DNA of 64,000 nucleotides from Agromyces badenianii (GCF_003070885.1 NZ_CP028913.1:2356001-2420000); one strand, 5' to 3'. Shown: positions 1 through 10,158, numbered from the stretch's first letter. The notes: generated by a model not told the origin, from the sequence alone. Translations and numbers: made by a program.

Positions 1-923
1 TACCACCGCCCGATGCCGATGCCGCTCGCGAGGATCGCCATCGCGAGCGCGAAGCCGCCGGCGGTCCACAGGAGGGCCCGGTTGCGGCTCTTCGCCACGG
101 CGACGCCGATGACGAGGAACGCCAGCGTGATCCACGGCAGCCAGGTGCCGACCCCCACCGCGAGCGCGTAGATCGTGCGCACGAGCACGAAGGCGTCGTC
201 CTGCGCGACGACGACACTGCGATCCACCTCCGGGATCGCCTCGGCGAAGCCGACTCCCTGCTCGATGAGGCGTTGCTTGACCGCCTCGACGATCGGGCCG
301 AGCTGCACCGAGATCGACCCGTCACCGCCGATGGCGAGCGCCGCATCGGGATCGCCCTGCATCGCGCCGACGAACTGACGATGCGTGATGCGCAGCGTCG
401 ACGCCCACACATCGGCGAACGCCGGCGACGCGATCACCCGGTCGACCACGTCGGTGACGAGCGACTGGATGCCCTGCGCGGCAGGCGCCTCGAGCAGCCC
501 CAGCGCGGCATCGGCGCGCGGCGGCAGGCCGAGAGAGCGGATGCCGTCGAACACCTCGGCGGTGAGCGCCGGGATGTCGATCTGCTCCTCGATGGCGGCC
601 ACCACTTCGTCACTCAGGTACGCCTGCACCTCGGGATCCTCGGCGAGCGGGCCGAAGGTCGCGACGAACCGGTCGGTGTCGGCGAGCTCGAGCCTCGCCC
701 ACGCGCTGATCACCGCGACCGGTGCGAGCAGCAGGCCCACCACGACGAGCACGACGGCCGTGAGCGTGCGCCCCCAGCCGCGATGGGAGCGCCGTGGTGC
801 GACGGATGCCGCGGCATCCACCCCGCCCTCGGCAACTTGCACGATGCCGGCGCGAAGCGCCGCGTTCTCGGCTTCGAGCGCCGCGATGCGCGCTTCGAGT
901 CCAGTTCCGTCAGTGTCGGTCAT
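1..923 (-). CDS. Membrane protein of unknown function, cut by the left window edge (C-terminus missing)
   Basis: Open from an ATG at 923 to the window edge, giving 307 visible codons. The protein begins MTDTDGTGLEARIAALEAEN, and residues 8-25 look like a short coiled coil. One membrane helix follows at about residues 52-70 (TLTAVVLVVVGLLLAP). Next comes a soluble segment of about 190 residues that is probably extracytoplasmic, then at least two more helices before the edge (TWLPWITLAFLVIGVAVA and FALAMAILASGIGIG). I recognise no enzyme motif. It lies 50 bp downstream of another small membrane protein in the same direction, so they may be co-transcribed. Coding is supported by strong GC bias at third positions and by the hydrophobic segments. 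Confidence 0.75.
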   Translation of the reverse strand, partial: MTDTDGTGLEARIAALEAENAALRAGIVQVAEGGVDAAASVAPRRSHRGWGRTLTAVVLVVVGLLLAPVAVISAWARLELADTDRFVATFGPLAEDPEVQAYLSDEVVAAIEEQIDIPALTAEVFDGIRSLGLPPRADAALGLLEAPAAQGIQSLVTDVVDRVIASPAFADVWASTLRITHRQFVGAMQGDPDAALAIGGDGSISVQLGPIVEAVKQRLIEQGVGFAEAIPEVDRSVVVAQDDAFVLVRTIYALAVGVGTWLPWITLAFLVIGVAVAKSRNRALLWTAGGFALAMAILASGIGIGRW

Positions 924-972
924 GAGACACCCCTGCAACGACCATAGCGCTCGCGGTGCTCGAGCACACCGG

Positions 973-1518
973 TCAGTGGATGAGGGCCTTCATCAGGATC
1001 ATCGCCAACCCGAACGCAGCGGTGCCGACGGCCCCGGCGAGCCGAATCGGCCACGGCGAACCGCGGCGCGCAAAGGCGATCCAGCCGAGCACGGCGAGCA
1101 CTATGACCCCGACCCAGAGAGCGATCCACATGGCGACGGAGTCGTCGACGGCTTTCGTGGCCCCGAGCAGCAGGATGAACGACGGGATCAACGCCGAGGC
1201 CACCAGTCCCAGCGAGCGCTTGAACGACCCGAGGAACGCCTCGCGGATCCCGATGACGCGGCCGTGCTCGACCCCGTGGCGGGCGACGGTGCCGGCGTAG
1301 ACGTGGGCGAGCCAGAACACGACGACGGTGAGGATGACCTGCCAGAAGACCTGCCACGAGCTCGCTCCATGGCTGCCGGCCACCACGATCATGCCCGAGA
1401 CGAGGATGACGCCGTAGATGGACTCCTCGGTGACGAAGGTGGTGCGCACCAACCTGCTCGCGAGCGACGGCTGCGTATGCAGCGGCGCCGCCGAACCGGC
1501 ATCCGATGACTCGCTCAT
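973..1518 (-). CDS. Small multi-spanning membrane protein of unknown function
   Basis: About 181 residues with a polar N-terminus (about 25 residues) and five likely membrane helices: ESIYGVILVSGMIVVAGS, FWQVILTVVVFWLAHVYAG, SLGLVASALIPSFILLLGA, VAMWIALWVGVIVLAVLGW and LAGAVGTAAFGLAMILM. I place the start at the ATG at 1518 because AAGGTGAG lies four bases in front of it. A GTG nine bases further upstream would leave almost no spacing to any ribosome site. It is encoded in the same direction as the succinyl-CoA synthetase genes but separated from them by a terminator. No family assignment is offered. Confidence 0.8.
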   Translation of the reverse strand: MSESSDAGSAAPLHTQPSLASRLVRTTFVTEESIYGVILVSGMIVVAGSHGASSWQVFWQVILTVVVFWLAHVYAGTVARHGVEHGRVIGIREAFLGSFKRSLGLVASALIPSFILLLGATKAVDDSVAMWIALWVGVIVLAVLGWIAFARRGSPWPIRLAGAVGTAAFGLAMILMKALIH

Positions 1519-1563
1519 GACACTCACCTTCTCACGTCCGCCGCATCCATGGGGCTGACGCAG

Positions 1564-1596
1564 GAGGGCCCCGTCGGCGACGCCGACGGGGCCCTC
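1564..1596 (-). terminator. Terminator of the sucC-sucD operon
   Basis: A perfect 15-bp inverted repeat (GAGGGCCCCGTCGGC, 3-nt loop) begins 16 bp after the sucD stop codon. The stem is GC-rich with only a weak T run, as is common in actinobacteria. Confidence 0.75.
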
Positions 1597-1611
1597 GAGT
1601 GAGCTGAAGCT

Positions 1612-2520
1612 CTACGCGCTCAGTGCGGCGTAGACCTCGCGGAGGAGCTGCGCCGTCTCGCTCGGCGTCTTGCCGACCTTGACGCCGGCGGCCTCGAGGG
1701 CCTCCTTCTTCGCCTGGGCGGTACCGGCCGAGCCGGAGACGATGGCGCCGGCGTGGCCCATGGTCTTGCCCTCGGGAGCGGTGAAGCCCGCGACGTAGCC
1801 GACGACCGGCTTCGTGACGTTCGCCTTGATGAAGTCGGCCGCGCGCTCTTCGGCGTCGCCGCCGATCTCGCCGATCATCACGATCGCCTTGGTCTCGGGG
1901 TCGGCCTCGAACGCGGCGAGCGCGTCGATGTGCGTCGTGCCGATGATCGGGTCGCCGCCGATGCCGATGGCCGTCGAGAAGCCGAGGTCGCGCAGCTCGT
2001 ACATCATCTGGTACGTGAGCGTGCCCGACTTCGAGACGAGGCCGATCGGGCCCTTGCCGGTGATGTTCGCCGGGGTGATGCCGACGAGCGACTCACCGGG
2101 GCTGATGATGCCGGGGCAGTTCGGCCCGATGATGCGGGTCTTGTCGCCCTGCTCCTTGGCGTAGGCCCAGAACTCGGCGGAGTCCTGCACGGGCACGCCC
2201 TCGGTGATGATGACGAGGAGGGGGATCTCGGCGTCGATGGCCTCGACCACGGCGTCTTTCGTGAAGGCCGGCGGGACGAAGGCGATGGAGACATCCGCGC
2301 CGGTCTGCTCGATGGCCTCGGCGACCGAGGCGAAGACCGGCAGCTCGACGGCGTTGCCGTCTTTGTCGGTGTGCAGCACGGTCGTGCCGGCCTTGCGGGC
2401 GTTCACGCCGCCGACCACCTGGGTGCCCGCCGCGAGCATGCGCGCCGTGTGCTTGGAGCCCTCGCCGCCGGTGATGCCCTGGACGATGACCTTGGAGTCC
2501 GAGTTGAGGAAGATCGTCAT
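1612..2520 (-). CDS. sucD: Succinyl-CoA synthetase (ADP-forming) subunit alpha
   Basis: 302 residues, the usual length. The alpha subunit binds CoA and carries the phosphohistidine in the reversible step succinyl-CoA to succinate of the TCA cycle, with formation of ATP or GTP. The N-terminal CoA-binding Rossmann fold is visible ([19 protein letters not shown]), then [12 protein letters not shown], and the active-site histidine lies in [17 protein letters not shown] near the C-terminus. It follows sucC by 16 bp in the same operon and is followed by a strong terminator. The start is an ATG. Confidence 0.98.
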   Translation of the reverse strand: MTIFLNSDSKVIVQGITGGEGSKHTARMLAAGTQVVGGVNARKAGTTVLHTDKDGNAVELPVFASVAEAIEQTGADVSIAFVPPAFTKDAVVEAIDAEIPLLVIITEGVPVQDSAEFWAYAKEQGDKTRIIGPNCPGIISPGESLVGITPANITGKGPIGLVSKSGTLTYQMMYELRDLGFSTAIGIGGDPIIGTTHIDALAAFEADPETKAIVMIGEIGGDAEERAADFIKANVTKPVVGYVAGFTAPEGKTMGHAGAIVSGSAGTAQAKKEALEAAGVKVGKTPSETAQLLREVYAALSA

Positions 2521-2536
2521 GTCTGAATCCCTTTGC

Positions 2537-3703
2537 TTACGCGGCGTTCGCCAGCTCGGCGGCCTTGTCGGCGCCCTGGTCCATGTTCTCGGCGAGGGTG
2601 ACGAGCGGGTGCGCCGCCTCCTCGAGGATGCGGCGGCCCTCGACGACGTTGTTGCCGTCGAGCCGCACGACGAGCGGCTTGTTCGCGGTCGAGCCGAGCT
2701 CCGCGAGTGCGCCGACGATGCCCTTCGCGACCTGGTCGCAGGCGGTGATGCCGCCGAAGACGTTCACGAAGACGCTCTTGACCTGCGGGTCGCCGAGGAT
2801 GATGCCGAGGCCGTTGGCCATGACCTCCGCCGAGGCGCCGCCGCCGATGTCGAGGAAGTTGGCGGGCTTGACGCCGCCGTGGTTCTCGCCGGCGTACGCG
2901 ACGACGTCGAGCGTCGACATGACGAGGCCCGCGCCGTTGCCGATGATGCCGACCTCGCCGTCGAGCTTGACGTAGTTGAGGTCGAGTGCCTTGGCCGCGG
3001 CCTCGAGCGGGTCGGCGGCGTCTTTGTCTTCGAGCAGCGCGTGTCCGGCGTGGCGGAACTCGGCGTTCTCGTCGAGCGTGACCTTGCCGTCGAGGGCGAT
3101 GATGTTGCCGTCTTCGTCGAGGATGAGCGGGTTGACCTCGACGAGCGTCGCGTCTTCGCTCTTGTAGACGTCATACAGCTTCACGAAGACGTCGGCGACC
3201 TTGTCGACGAGTTCGGCCGGGAAGTTCGCGGCGACCGCGATCTCGCGAGCGGTCGTCGGGGTGATGCCGGTGATCGGGTCGACCTCGATGCGTGCGAGGG
3301 CCTCGGGCTTCTCGACGGCGAGCTGCTCGATCTCCATGCCGCCCTCGACGCTCGTGAGCGAGAGGTACGAGCGGTTCGCCCGGTCGAGGAGCACCGAGAA
3401 GTAGAACTCCTGCGCGATGCGCGCGCCGCCGGCGACCATGACGCGCTTGACGACGTGGCCCTTGATGTCGAGGCCGAGGATCGTCTTCGCCGCCTCGTAC
3501 GCTTCGTCGGCGTTCTTCGCGACCTTGACGCCGCCGGCCTTGCCGCGGCCGCCCGTCTTCACCTGCGCTTTGACGACCACGACGCCGCCGAGCTTCTCGG
3601 CGGCCGCACGCACCTCATCGGGGGTGTCGGCGACGATGCCCGGAAGCACCGGGACCCCGTACTGCTCGAACAGGTCTCTGGCCTGGTACTCGTAAAGATC
3701 CAC
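2537..3703 (-). CDS. sucC: Succinyl-CoA synthetase (ADP-forming) subunit beta
   Basis: 388 residues, full length, with a GTG start. It is the ATP-grasp subunit: N-terminal [20 protein letters not shown], a nucleotide-binding region ([19 protein letters not shown]), Mg-binding segments ([19 protein letters not shown]), and a C-terminal CoA-ligase domain with NIFGG-type loop ([19 protein letters not shown]). It is first in the sucCD operon; the 233 bp upstream, before the next minus-strand gene, hold no gene and should contain the promoter. Confidence 0.98.
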   Translation of the reverse strand: MDLYEYQARDLFEQYGVPVLPGIVADTPDEVRAAAEKLGGVVVVKAQVKTGGRGKAGGVKVAKNADEAYEAAKTILGLDIKGHVVKRVMVAGGARIAQEFYFSVLLDRANRSYLSLTSVEGGMEIEQLAVEKPEALARIEVDPITGITPTTAREIAVAANFPAELVDKVADVFVKLYDVYKSEDATLVEVNPLILDEDGNIIALDGKVTLDENAEFRHAGHALLEDKDAADPLEAAAKALDLNYVKLDGEVGIIGNGAGLVMSTLDVVAYAGENHGGVKPANFLDIGGGASAEVMANGLGIILGDPQVKSVFVNVFGGITACDQVAKGIVGALAELGSTANKPLVVRLDGNNVVEGRRILEEAAHPLVTLAENMDQGADKAAELANAA

Positions 3704-3936
3704 GCTCTACTTCCAATCGATCCGCACGCGCGAGAGCGCACAGGGGCTGGTGGGTGTCGGCCCGACGCGCCGAAGAATCTCGACGTCAAGATAAGTGGGC
3801 CAGCTTCCATGCTACTCCTCCCGTTCGACGCGTCCGTACCGTCGCCGGGCCCGTGCGTCCGGTCACCCAGACACGGAACGCACTCATGATCGCGCCCAAG
3901 CGCACGCTCACGCTCACGCAGAAGCCGGGACCGAGA

Positions 3937-4479
3937 TCAGCCGATGCGGCCGAGGGCTGCCGCAGCATAGAAGAGTGCGGCGACGGTCTCGCCATCGGTG
4001 ATCTCGCCGCTGCGCACCATCTGCACGGCCTCGCTCCACGGCACCGCCCGAACCGAGCTGATGCCCTCTTCGGCCTGCCCCTCCGCCCCGGATGCCACGT
4101 GGCGCAAGCCGGTCGCGAGGTAGACGATCTCGGCGGCACGGCAGATGCCGTTCAGCGCCGACATCCGCCCGATCTCGCGCCACTCGCTCGCCTCGTGGCC
4201 GGTCTCCTCGAGCAGCTCGCGGCGGGCCGCGACGATCGGTTCCTCACCGTCGGTGCCGCCCGCCGGCACCTCGATCGATTCGCCGACGGTGTGCCGGTCG
4301 ACCGTGACGAGGAGCACCTCGTCGTCGTCGGTCATCGCGACGATGAACACGGCGTCGTTGCGGAGCTCGACGACGCCGTAGATGCCGTCATGCCCGTCGG
4401 GCCGCACGACCTCGTCTTCGGTCACGGTGATCCACTGGTTCTCGTACACGGTGCGCCGGGCACGCGTCGGCCAGTTCAT
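3937..4479 (-). CDS. Nudix hydrolase (probably ADP-ribose/nucleoside-diphosphate-sugar type)
   Basis: 180 residues. A complete Nudix box is visible (GGTDGEEPIVAARRELLEET followed by GHE), matching GX5EX7REUXEEXGU, the metal site that hydrolyses a nucleoside diphosphate linked to X. The N-terminal YENQWITVTEDEVVRPDG and the overall arrangement resemble ADP-ribose pyrophosphatases, but substrate cannot be read from sequence. The ATG overlaps the TGA of the upstream membrane-protein gene by four bases, so the two are translationally coupled. Confidence 0.9.
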   Translation of the reverse strand: MNWPTRARRTVYENQWITVTEDEVVRPDGHDGIYGVVELRNDAVFIVAMTDDDEVLLVTVDRHTVGESIEVPAGGTDGEEPIVAARRELLEETGHEASEWREIGRMSALNGICRAAEIVYLATGLRHVASGAEGQAEEGISSVRAVPWSEAVQMVRSGEITDGETVAALFYAAAALGRIG

Positions 4480-5591
4480 GGTTCCTCCATCGGCCGGATG
4501 CTCGGCGTTGCGGCGGTCGGCGGCGGCATCGGCACGTGCTCGACGAAGCGCCGCGCGAGGAGCACTGCGGCGACGCCGATGATCGCCCCGACGACGGTCT
4601 CGACCAGGCGGTCGCCGAGCAGCGCAGGCAGCGGCGTCGGCGCTGCGAGGTGTGCGACCGTGAGCGCGAGCGGCGTCACGAACACGAGGGCGGCGCCGTA
4701 GTGTCGCCCGACGAGGAGCTCGGCGGCGAACTGGCAGATCGCGATCACGAGCACGAGGGCCCACACGGGCGGCTCCGGCCACAGCACGAGCCCGGTGAGG
4801 CCGACCCCGATGGCCGTGCCGATCACCCGATGCACGGCGCGCTGGGCGGTGTGGGCGGCGCGAGCCGGCGGAATCACGGCGATCGCGGCCACGACGGCCC
4901 AGTACGGGTGGCCGATGCCGAGCCCCAGCGCGATGCCGCCGGCGGCGAGCGCCGCGAGCACGTTCTGCACGACGTTCAGCCACACCCGCGGGTCGATCGC
5001 GGCGAGCGGCCTCAGGGGCGCCTGACGCGGAAGCGGCTTGAAGATCGCCGCCTCGCGTGCGCGCACCGCGTGGCGCAGCAGCCAGCCCGACATCGCGAGC
5101 AGCCAGGCGAACGCCGCGGCCATGCCGGCGATGCCCCAGCGCATCCAGCCGCTGCCGTCGTCGACCGGCTGCGCTGCGCAGACGAGCACCGCGAAGACCG
5201 CGAAGAGCGGCCCCGACGGGGTGACGCCGAGCGTGTTGAAGACGACGATCACGACCGCGATCACGACGCCGAGCGAGATCGCCTCGACGGCGAGCGGCGC
5301 CTGGGTGACGGAGAGCAGGATGCCGAGGCCGACCGCGCCGAACTGCACGGCGCCGGCGGTGCCGACCGTGCGCATCCGGATGCGGTAGGGCTCGCTGCGC
5401 CCGAAGATCGCGGCCATGCCGCCGAATGCGGCGTACGACGCGAGATCGACGCGGCCGAGGGCGACGAGCACGGCGAGCGGCACGGCGGCCGCGACCGCCG
5501 CGCGCATGGCCACCTCGACGTCGAGCGCGCGCAGCGATCGAAGTCGCGCGACGAGCCCCTCGGGTCGGCGCGCCTCAGGCGATTCGGGCAT
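4476..5591 (-). CDS. FUSC-family membrane protein (putative aromatic-compound exporter)
   Basis: 371 residues with two blocks of membrane helices (about residues 28-170 and 210-350) separated by a cytoplasmic stretch, the duplicated layout of the FUSC/aromatic acid exporter family. The second block carries the family-like GHPYWAVVAAIAVIPPARAAHTAQR and RVIGTAIGVGLTG segments. Transport substrate is unknown. It starts 3 bp after the pcrA stop and overlaps the Nudix gene by 4 bp, giving a pcrA-FUSC-Nudix transcription unit. Confidence 0.85.
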   Translation of the reverse strand: MPESPEARRPEGLVARLRSLRALDVEVAMRAAVAAAVPLAVLVALGRVDLASYAAFGGMAAIFGRSEPYRIRMRTVGTAGAVQFGAVGLGILLSVTQAPLAVEAISLGVVIAVVIVVFNTLGVTPSGPLFAVFAVLVCAAQPVDDGSGWMRWGIAGMAAAFAWLLAMSGWLLRHAVRAREAAIFKPLPRQAPLRPLAAIDPRVWLNVVQNVLAALAAGGIALGLGIGHPYWAVVAAIAVIPPARAAHTAQRAVHRVIGTAIGVGLTGLVLWPEPPVWALVLVIAICQFAAELLVGRHYGAALVFVTPLALTVAHLAAPTPLPALLGDRLVETVVGAIIGVAAVLLARRFVEHVPMPPPTAATPSIRPMEEP

Positions 5592-5594
5592 CGC

Positions 5595-8060
5595 TCAGAG
5601 CTTCTCGATCGGCGCGATCTTGATGAGGAGCTTCTTCTGCCCGGCTGTGTCGAAACCGACGTGGGCGATGCGCTTCGTGCCCTCGCCGGTCACCTGGGTG
5701 ACGGTGCCCTCGCCGAAGTCGGTGTGCCGGATGCGGTCGCCGGCCTCGAGTGTGAGGTCGCCGTTGTCGCGCACCGTGCCGGTGACCCGATTGGCCCACT
5801 CCGTCTTCGGCTTGTCGGACCTCGTCACGCTGAACCGCTCGAGGTCGCGGTCTCGCGTACCCCACGCGCCGCCCGGCGCGCCGCGACGGGCGTTGAGCGC
5901 GCGCGGCTGCGTGCCGCCGCGCGACGTCGCCATGCCCGGCGACTGGCGCCAGTCGATGAGCCCCTCGGGGATCTCCTGCAGGTAGCGCGACGGCATCGCC
6001 ACGGCGACCTCGCCGAACTGCGCGCGGCTCATCGCGAGCGAGAGGTAGAGACGCTTGCGGGCCCGTGTGATGCCGACGTAGAACAGCCGCCGCTCTTCGG
6101 CCGGGCCACCCGGCTCGGACGCCGACATCTGGTGCGGCAGCAGCCCCTCTTCGATGCCGGTGAGGAACACCGCGTGGTACTCGAGTCCCTTCGCGGTGTG
6201 CAGGGTCATGAGCGAGACGGTGCCCGAGGCGTCGTCGAGCTCATCGGCCGCCGCCACGAGCGAGACCTGGGTGAGGAAGTCGACGAGCGTCGCGCCGGGG
6301 TTCTCACGGTCGAAGTCGCGCGTCTGTGCCACGAGCTCTTCGACGTTCTCGGCGCGGGTCTCGTCTTGCGGGTCGCGGCTGTTGCGGAGCGCGTCGAGCA
6401 GGCCCGAGCGCTCCATGAGGAACACGAGCACGTCGGAGACCTTCGCGGCACCCGCGTTGGTGCCGGCCTCGATGCCCTCGGCCGAGGGCACGAGCATCGC
6501 CGCGGCCTCGTCGAGCACGTTCGCGAGCGCCGAGATCGCGCCCGTCACCTTCGGCCCGAGGCCGAGCCCGTCGACCGCGCGCATCGCCTGCCGGAAGGTG
6601 AGCTCGTTCTGCTCGGCGAACGAGGCCAGGGCCGTCTCGGTGGCCGGGCCGATGCCGCGCTTCGGCGTGTTCAGGATGCGCCGCAACGCCAGCTCGTCTG
6701 CCGGGTTCGCGACGGCGATGAGATAGGCCATCGCGTCTTTGATCTCTGCGCGCTCGTAGAACTTCGTGCCGCCGACGACCCGGTAGGGCAGGGCCGAGCG
6801 CACGAAGATCTCCTCGAGCGCTCGGGTCTGCGCGTTGGTGCGGTAGAAGACCGCGATGTCGCGGTAGGCGACGCCGGCACGATGCAGCGCCTCGATCTCG
6901 TCGGCGATGAACTGGGCCTCGTCGTGCGCGGTGTACCCGGTGTAGCCAGTGATCTTGTCGCCATCGCCGTCGGCCGTCCAGAGTTTCTTCTCTTTACGGT
7001 CGAAGTTGTTGGCGATGACGGCGTTCGCCGCCGAGAGGATGTTCTGCGTCGAGCGGTAGTTCTGTTCGAGCAGCACGACCTTCGCGCCGGGGAAGTCGCG
7101 TTCGAACTCCGAGATGTTGCGGATGTCGGCACCGCGGAAGGCGTAGATCGACTGATCGGAGTCGCCGACGACCGTGAGGCTCGCGCCGGGGATCGCCCCC
7201 GAGGCATCCGTGAGCCCTCGCACCAGGATGCCGTGCTCGTCGAGTTCGGCGACGATCTCTCGCGGCACCGGCCGCGTCAGCTCGTGGATGAGCGAGTACT
7301 GCGCGTGGTTCGTGTCTTGGTACTCGTCGACGAGGATGTGCCGGAAGCGGCGCTGGTAGAGCGCCGCGACCTTCGGGAAGGCACGGAAGAGGTAGACCGT
7401 CTCGGCGATGAGGTCGTCGAAATCGAGGGCGCTCGCCGCTCGCAGGCGCCGGGTGTACTGGCGGAAGATCTCGAGGAACATGACCTCTTGCGGGTCGTTC
7501 GTGTTCGCGTTGCGCGCGTGCGTCTCGACGTCGGTGAGCTCGTTCTTCAGCTTCGAGATCTTCGACTGCGCGCTCGCGGGGGTGAACCCCATGGTGTCGG
7601 CGTCGAGTTCTTTGATGATGCGCTTCAGGATCGTGCGCTGGTCGGCGGAGTCGTAGATCGTGAACGTCGACGACAGGCCGATCGACTCGGCTTCACGACG
7701 CAGGATGCGCACGCACGCCGAGTGGAACGTCGAGATCCACATGCCGGATGCCCCTTCGCCGAGCAGCGCCTCGACGCGCTCGCGCATCTCGGCCGCCGCC
7801 TTGTTGGTGAAGGTGATCGCGAGGATCTGGCTCGGCCATGCCTCGCGGCTCTCGATGAGGCTCGCGATGCGGTGCGTGAGCACGCGCGTCTTGCCCGACC
7901 CCGCCCCCGCGACGATGAGGAGCGCGGGCCCGCGGTACTCGACCGCCTCGCGCTGTTCGGGGTTGAGCCCGTCGGTGAGCCTGGAGCCGGAGTGGTCTGC
8001 AGAGACGGCGGGCGCCTCGCGCCAGCCGGCCGGGTCGTCGGGGTCGAGGATCAGCGTCAT
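5595..8060 (-). CDS. pcrA: ATP-dependent DNA helicase PcrA/UvrD
   Basis: 821 residues, superfamily 1A 3'-5' helicase acting in nucleotide excision repair and removal of recombinase or stalled RNA polymerase. Motifs run in order: Q motif LNPEQREAVEY; Walker A GAGSGKTRVL; Walker B DEYQDTNHAQY; VGDSDQSIYAFRGAD; LEQNYRST; LMTLHTAKGLEYHAVFLTG; and VGITRARKRLYLS. The C-terminal HTDFGEGTVTQVTGEGTKR segment is the Tudor-like domain that in this family contacts RNA polymerase. The ATG at 8060 has GGAGG a few bases upstream. The residues before the Q motif (about 35) are a short extension. Confidence 0.97.
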   Translation of the reverse strand: MTLILDPDDPAGWREAPAVSADHSGSRLTDGLNPEQREAVEYRGPALLIVAGAGSGKTRVLTHRIASLIESREAWPSQILAITFTNKAAAEMRERVEALLGEGASGMWISTFHSACVRILRREAESIGLSSTFTIYDSADQRTILKRIIKELDADTMGFTPASAQSKISKLKNELTDVETHARNANTNDPQEVMFLEIFRQYTRRLRAASALDFDDLIAETVYLFRAFPKVAALYQRRFRHILVDEYQDTNHAQYSLIHELTRPVPREIVAELDEHGILVRGLTDASGAIPGASLTVVGDSDQSIYAFRGADIRNISEFERDFPGAKVVLLEQNYRSTQNILSAANAVIANNFDRKEKKLWTADGDGDKITGYTGYTAHDEAQFIADEIEALHRAGVAYRDIAVFYRTNAQTRALEEIFVRSALPYRVVGGTKFYERAEIKDAMAYLIAVANPADELALRRILNTPKRGIGPATETALASFAEQNELTFRQAMRAVDGLGLGPKVTGAISALANVLDEAAAMLVPSAEGIEAGTNAGAAKVSDVLVFLMERSGLLDALRNSRDPQDETRAENVEELVAQTRDFDRENPGATLVDFLTQVSLVAAADELDDASGTVSLMTLHTAKGLEYHAVFLTGIEEGLLPHQMSASEPGGPAEERRLFYVGITRARKRLYLSLAMSRAQFGEVAVAMPSRYLQEIPEGLIDWRQSPGMATSRGGTQPRALNARRGAPGGAWGTRDRDLERFSVTRSDKPKTEWANRVTGTVRDNGDLTLEAGDRIRHTDFGEGTVTQVTGEGTKRIAHVGFDTAGQKKLLIKIAPIEKL

Positions 8061-8134
8061 GTCCCTCCAAGTCTAGGCGCGGCCGCCGACACCGGCCCCG
8101 ATCCGCCGCTGCCCCGACCGGCGTTCCCGACGCC

Positions 8135-9184
8135 TCAGCCGGTCACCGATCGGCGCGCGTCGACGCCGAGGTCGGGGTGATCGAGGAAGACCCCGTCGAC
8201 GCCCATGCCGATGATCTCGCTGAACTCTCCGAGCCACTCGCCGTAGGCCGCCCGTCCGGTGCCGCGCCGGAACGGCGCTGAGAGCGACCGGTTCTCGGGG
8301 CGGAGCGTCCAGGTGTAGATCTCGAGGTTCGCCGCGTGCGCCGCATCGACGAGGTCGGCACCCGTGAGCGGCGGGCCCGCGGCATCCGCGGCTCGCCTCG
8401 TCTTCGCCCCGCCGACGAGCCGCGCCTTGCCCACGCTCACCCCGTCGAAGCGGCCGGCGAGGCCGAGCAGGCCCTCTTCGGTCATGAACGAGTCGTAGCG
8501 CGGCGCCGTGCGCGCACCGGTGAGCACGAGGTCCCACGGCGCACCGGTGCCCTCGATCAGGAACACCCGCTTGCCCCGGATGCCTCGCGCGCCGAGCCGA
8601 TCGAGCAGGGTGGGCTCGAACGCCTCCATGATGAGCCGCTCGTCGCCCCGGCCCCAGCCGGCTGCTTCGAGTTCGGCGTGGAAGAGCTCGTCGAGCGGCA
8701 GCCCCAGCGCGTCGAAATGCGCGGCGTGCTTGAACTCGGCCACTATGCGCAGGAGCCGGCGTTGTTCGCCCCCCGCGATGTCGATGATCTCGAAGAGCTC
8801 CCGCAGCCGGATGATCGGATAGCGTCCGTCGAAGCTCGCACTCGCCTGCCGGATCGAGCCGAGGCGCTCGCGCGCCCGCAGTGTCGCGAGCTCCGCCCAC
8901 GTGAAGTCCTCGGTGAACCAGCCGGTGAGGGCGGTGCCGTCGACTTCGCGCGTGGTGCGGCGACCGGCGAACTCGGGGCGGCTCGCGACATCCGTGGTGC
9001 CCGAGATCTCGTTCTCGTGACGCAGCACGAGCACGCCGTCGCGGGTCGCGACGATGTCGGGCTCGACCGCATCGGCGCCGAGCGCGAAGGCGAGCTCGTA
9101 CGACGATCGCGTGTGCTCGGGGCGGTACCCGGGCGCACCCCGGTGCCCGATCACGAGCGGGCGCGGGGGGTCGTCGTGGAGCAT
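8135..9184 (-). CDS. Glycerophosphodiester phosphodiesterase family protein
   Basis: 349 residues, no signal peptide, so probably cytoplasmic. The GDPD barrel is shown by VIGHRGAPGYRPEHTRSSY (catalytic His-Arg) and AVEPDIVATRDGVLVLRHE (metal-binding Glu and Asp, plus the second catalytic His). The C-terminal GVDGVFLDHPDLG is also typical. The family releases glycerol-3-phosphate from glycerophosphodiesters. The length is greater than the minimal 250-residue family. It is monocistronic as far as can be seen, ending 74 bp upstream of pcrA. Confidence 0.93.
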   Translation of the reverse strand: MLHDDPPRPLVIGHRGAPGYRPEHTRSSYELAFALGADAVEPDIVATRDGVLVLRHENEISGTTDVASRPEFAGRRTTREVDGTALTGWFTEDFTWAELATLRARERLGSIRQASASFDGRYPIIRLRELFEIIDIAGGEQRRLLRIVAEFKHAAHFDALGLPLDELFHAELEAAGWGRGDERLIMEAFEPTLLDRLGARGIRGKRVFLIEGTGAPWDLVLTGARTAPRYDSFMTEEGLLGLAGRFDGVSVGKARLVGGAKTRRAADAAGPPLTGADLVDAAHAANLEIYTWTLRPENRSLSAPFRRGTGRAAYGEWLGEFSEIIGMGVDGVFLDHPDLGVDARRSVTG

Positions 9185-9342
9185 GGCCCCAGCGTAGTCA
9201 GCGCGGGCTGGCGTCGCGGGGGAATTCCGTGAGAACTCAAGGCGTTGTCATGGAGAACTCCGATAGGTTGGTTGTGGCAGCGGATGCCGCATGCCCGCCG
9301 CCGTTCCGAGCCCCCGACCACAGCCGAAAGCAGAGGAACCCC

Positions 9343-10158
9343 ATGGCTCTCGACAACCCCGCATTCTCGCGGAACTCCGCGTTCTCCGCGCAGGGGGGCG
9401 CGGCCGCAGCGCACGACATCTCGGCTCAGCAGCTGCAGCAGATGTACAACCAGCCCGCCACCCCGCCCGCCGGCGAGACCATGGCGGTCGAGACGACGAT
9501 CCAGAAGGCCGCCGTGTCGTTCGGGCTCCTGCTCGTCGGTGCCGCCCTCGGCTGGCTCACGACCGAGTCGCTGCCGTTCCTCTGGATCGGCGCCGGCATC
9601 GTCGGCTTCGTGCTCGTGCTCGTCAACACCTTCAAGCGCGAGCCCTCCCCCGCGCTGATCCTCGCCTACTCGGCCGTGCAGGGCGTCTTCGTCGGCGGCA
9701 TCTCGGCCTGGTACGAGTCGATCAACCCCGGCATCGTCGCGCAGGCCGTCATCGCGACCCTCGTGGTCGTCGGCGTGACGCTCGCGCTCTTCGCCTCGGG
9801 CAAGATCCGCGCCTCGAAGAAGGCGACGAAGATCTTCCTCATCGCGATGGTGGGCTACCTCGTGTTCTCGCTCGTGAACCTGGGCATCATGCTCTTCGGC
9901 GGAGCCGAGGGCAACCCGTGGGGCCTTCGCGGCAGCTTCGAGATCATGGGCATCCCGCTCGGCGTGATCCTCGGCGTTTTCGTCGTCATCATGGCGGCGT
10001 ACTCGCTCGTGCTCGACTTCGACTTCATCCAGCAGGGCGTGCGCAACCGCGCCCCGAAGAAGTACGAGTGGTCGGGTGTCTTCGGCATCATGGTCACGGT
10101 CATCTGGCTGTACCTCGAGATCCTGCGCATGCTCGCGATCGCGCAGTCGAGCGACTGA
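9343..10158 (+). CDS. Bax inhibitor-1/YccA family membrane protein
   Basis: 271 residues. I start at the ATG at 9343, which has AGAGGAA just upstream and begins MALDNPAFSRNSAF; upstream in-frame ATG/GTG codons lack a ribosome site. A Gln/Ala-rich cytoplasmic N-terminus (about 60 residues) precedes seven likely membrane helices. FEIMGIPLGVILGVFVVIMA and LDFDFIQQGVRNRAPKKYEW, with acidic residues late in the helix bundle, are typical of the BI-1-like family. The physiological role is not established; some members are pH-gated calcium-leak channels. A terminator follows the stop. Confidence 0.93.
   Translation: MALDNPAFSRNSAFSAQGGAAAAHDISAQQLQQMYNQPATPPAGETMAVETTIQKAAVSFGLLLVGAALGWLTTESLPFLWIGAGIVGFVLVLVNTFKREPSPALILAYSAVQGVFVGGISAWYESINPGIVAQAVIATLVVVGVTLALFASGKIRASKKATKIFLIAMVGYLVFSLVNLGIMLFGGAEGNPWGLRGSFEIMGIPLGVILGVFVVIMAAYSLVLDFDFIQQGVRNRAPKKYEWSGVFGIMVTVIWLYLEILRMLAIAQSSD

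Noticed and set aside
4536..8180. Very long plus-strand open frame (over 1,200 codons) opposite the FUSC and pcrA genes
   Set aside because: It is antisense to genes with clear family motifs; its translation is Arg/Asp/Glu-rich low complexity, as expected from the complementary strand of GC-rich codons.
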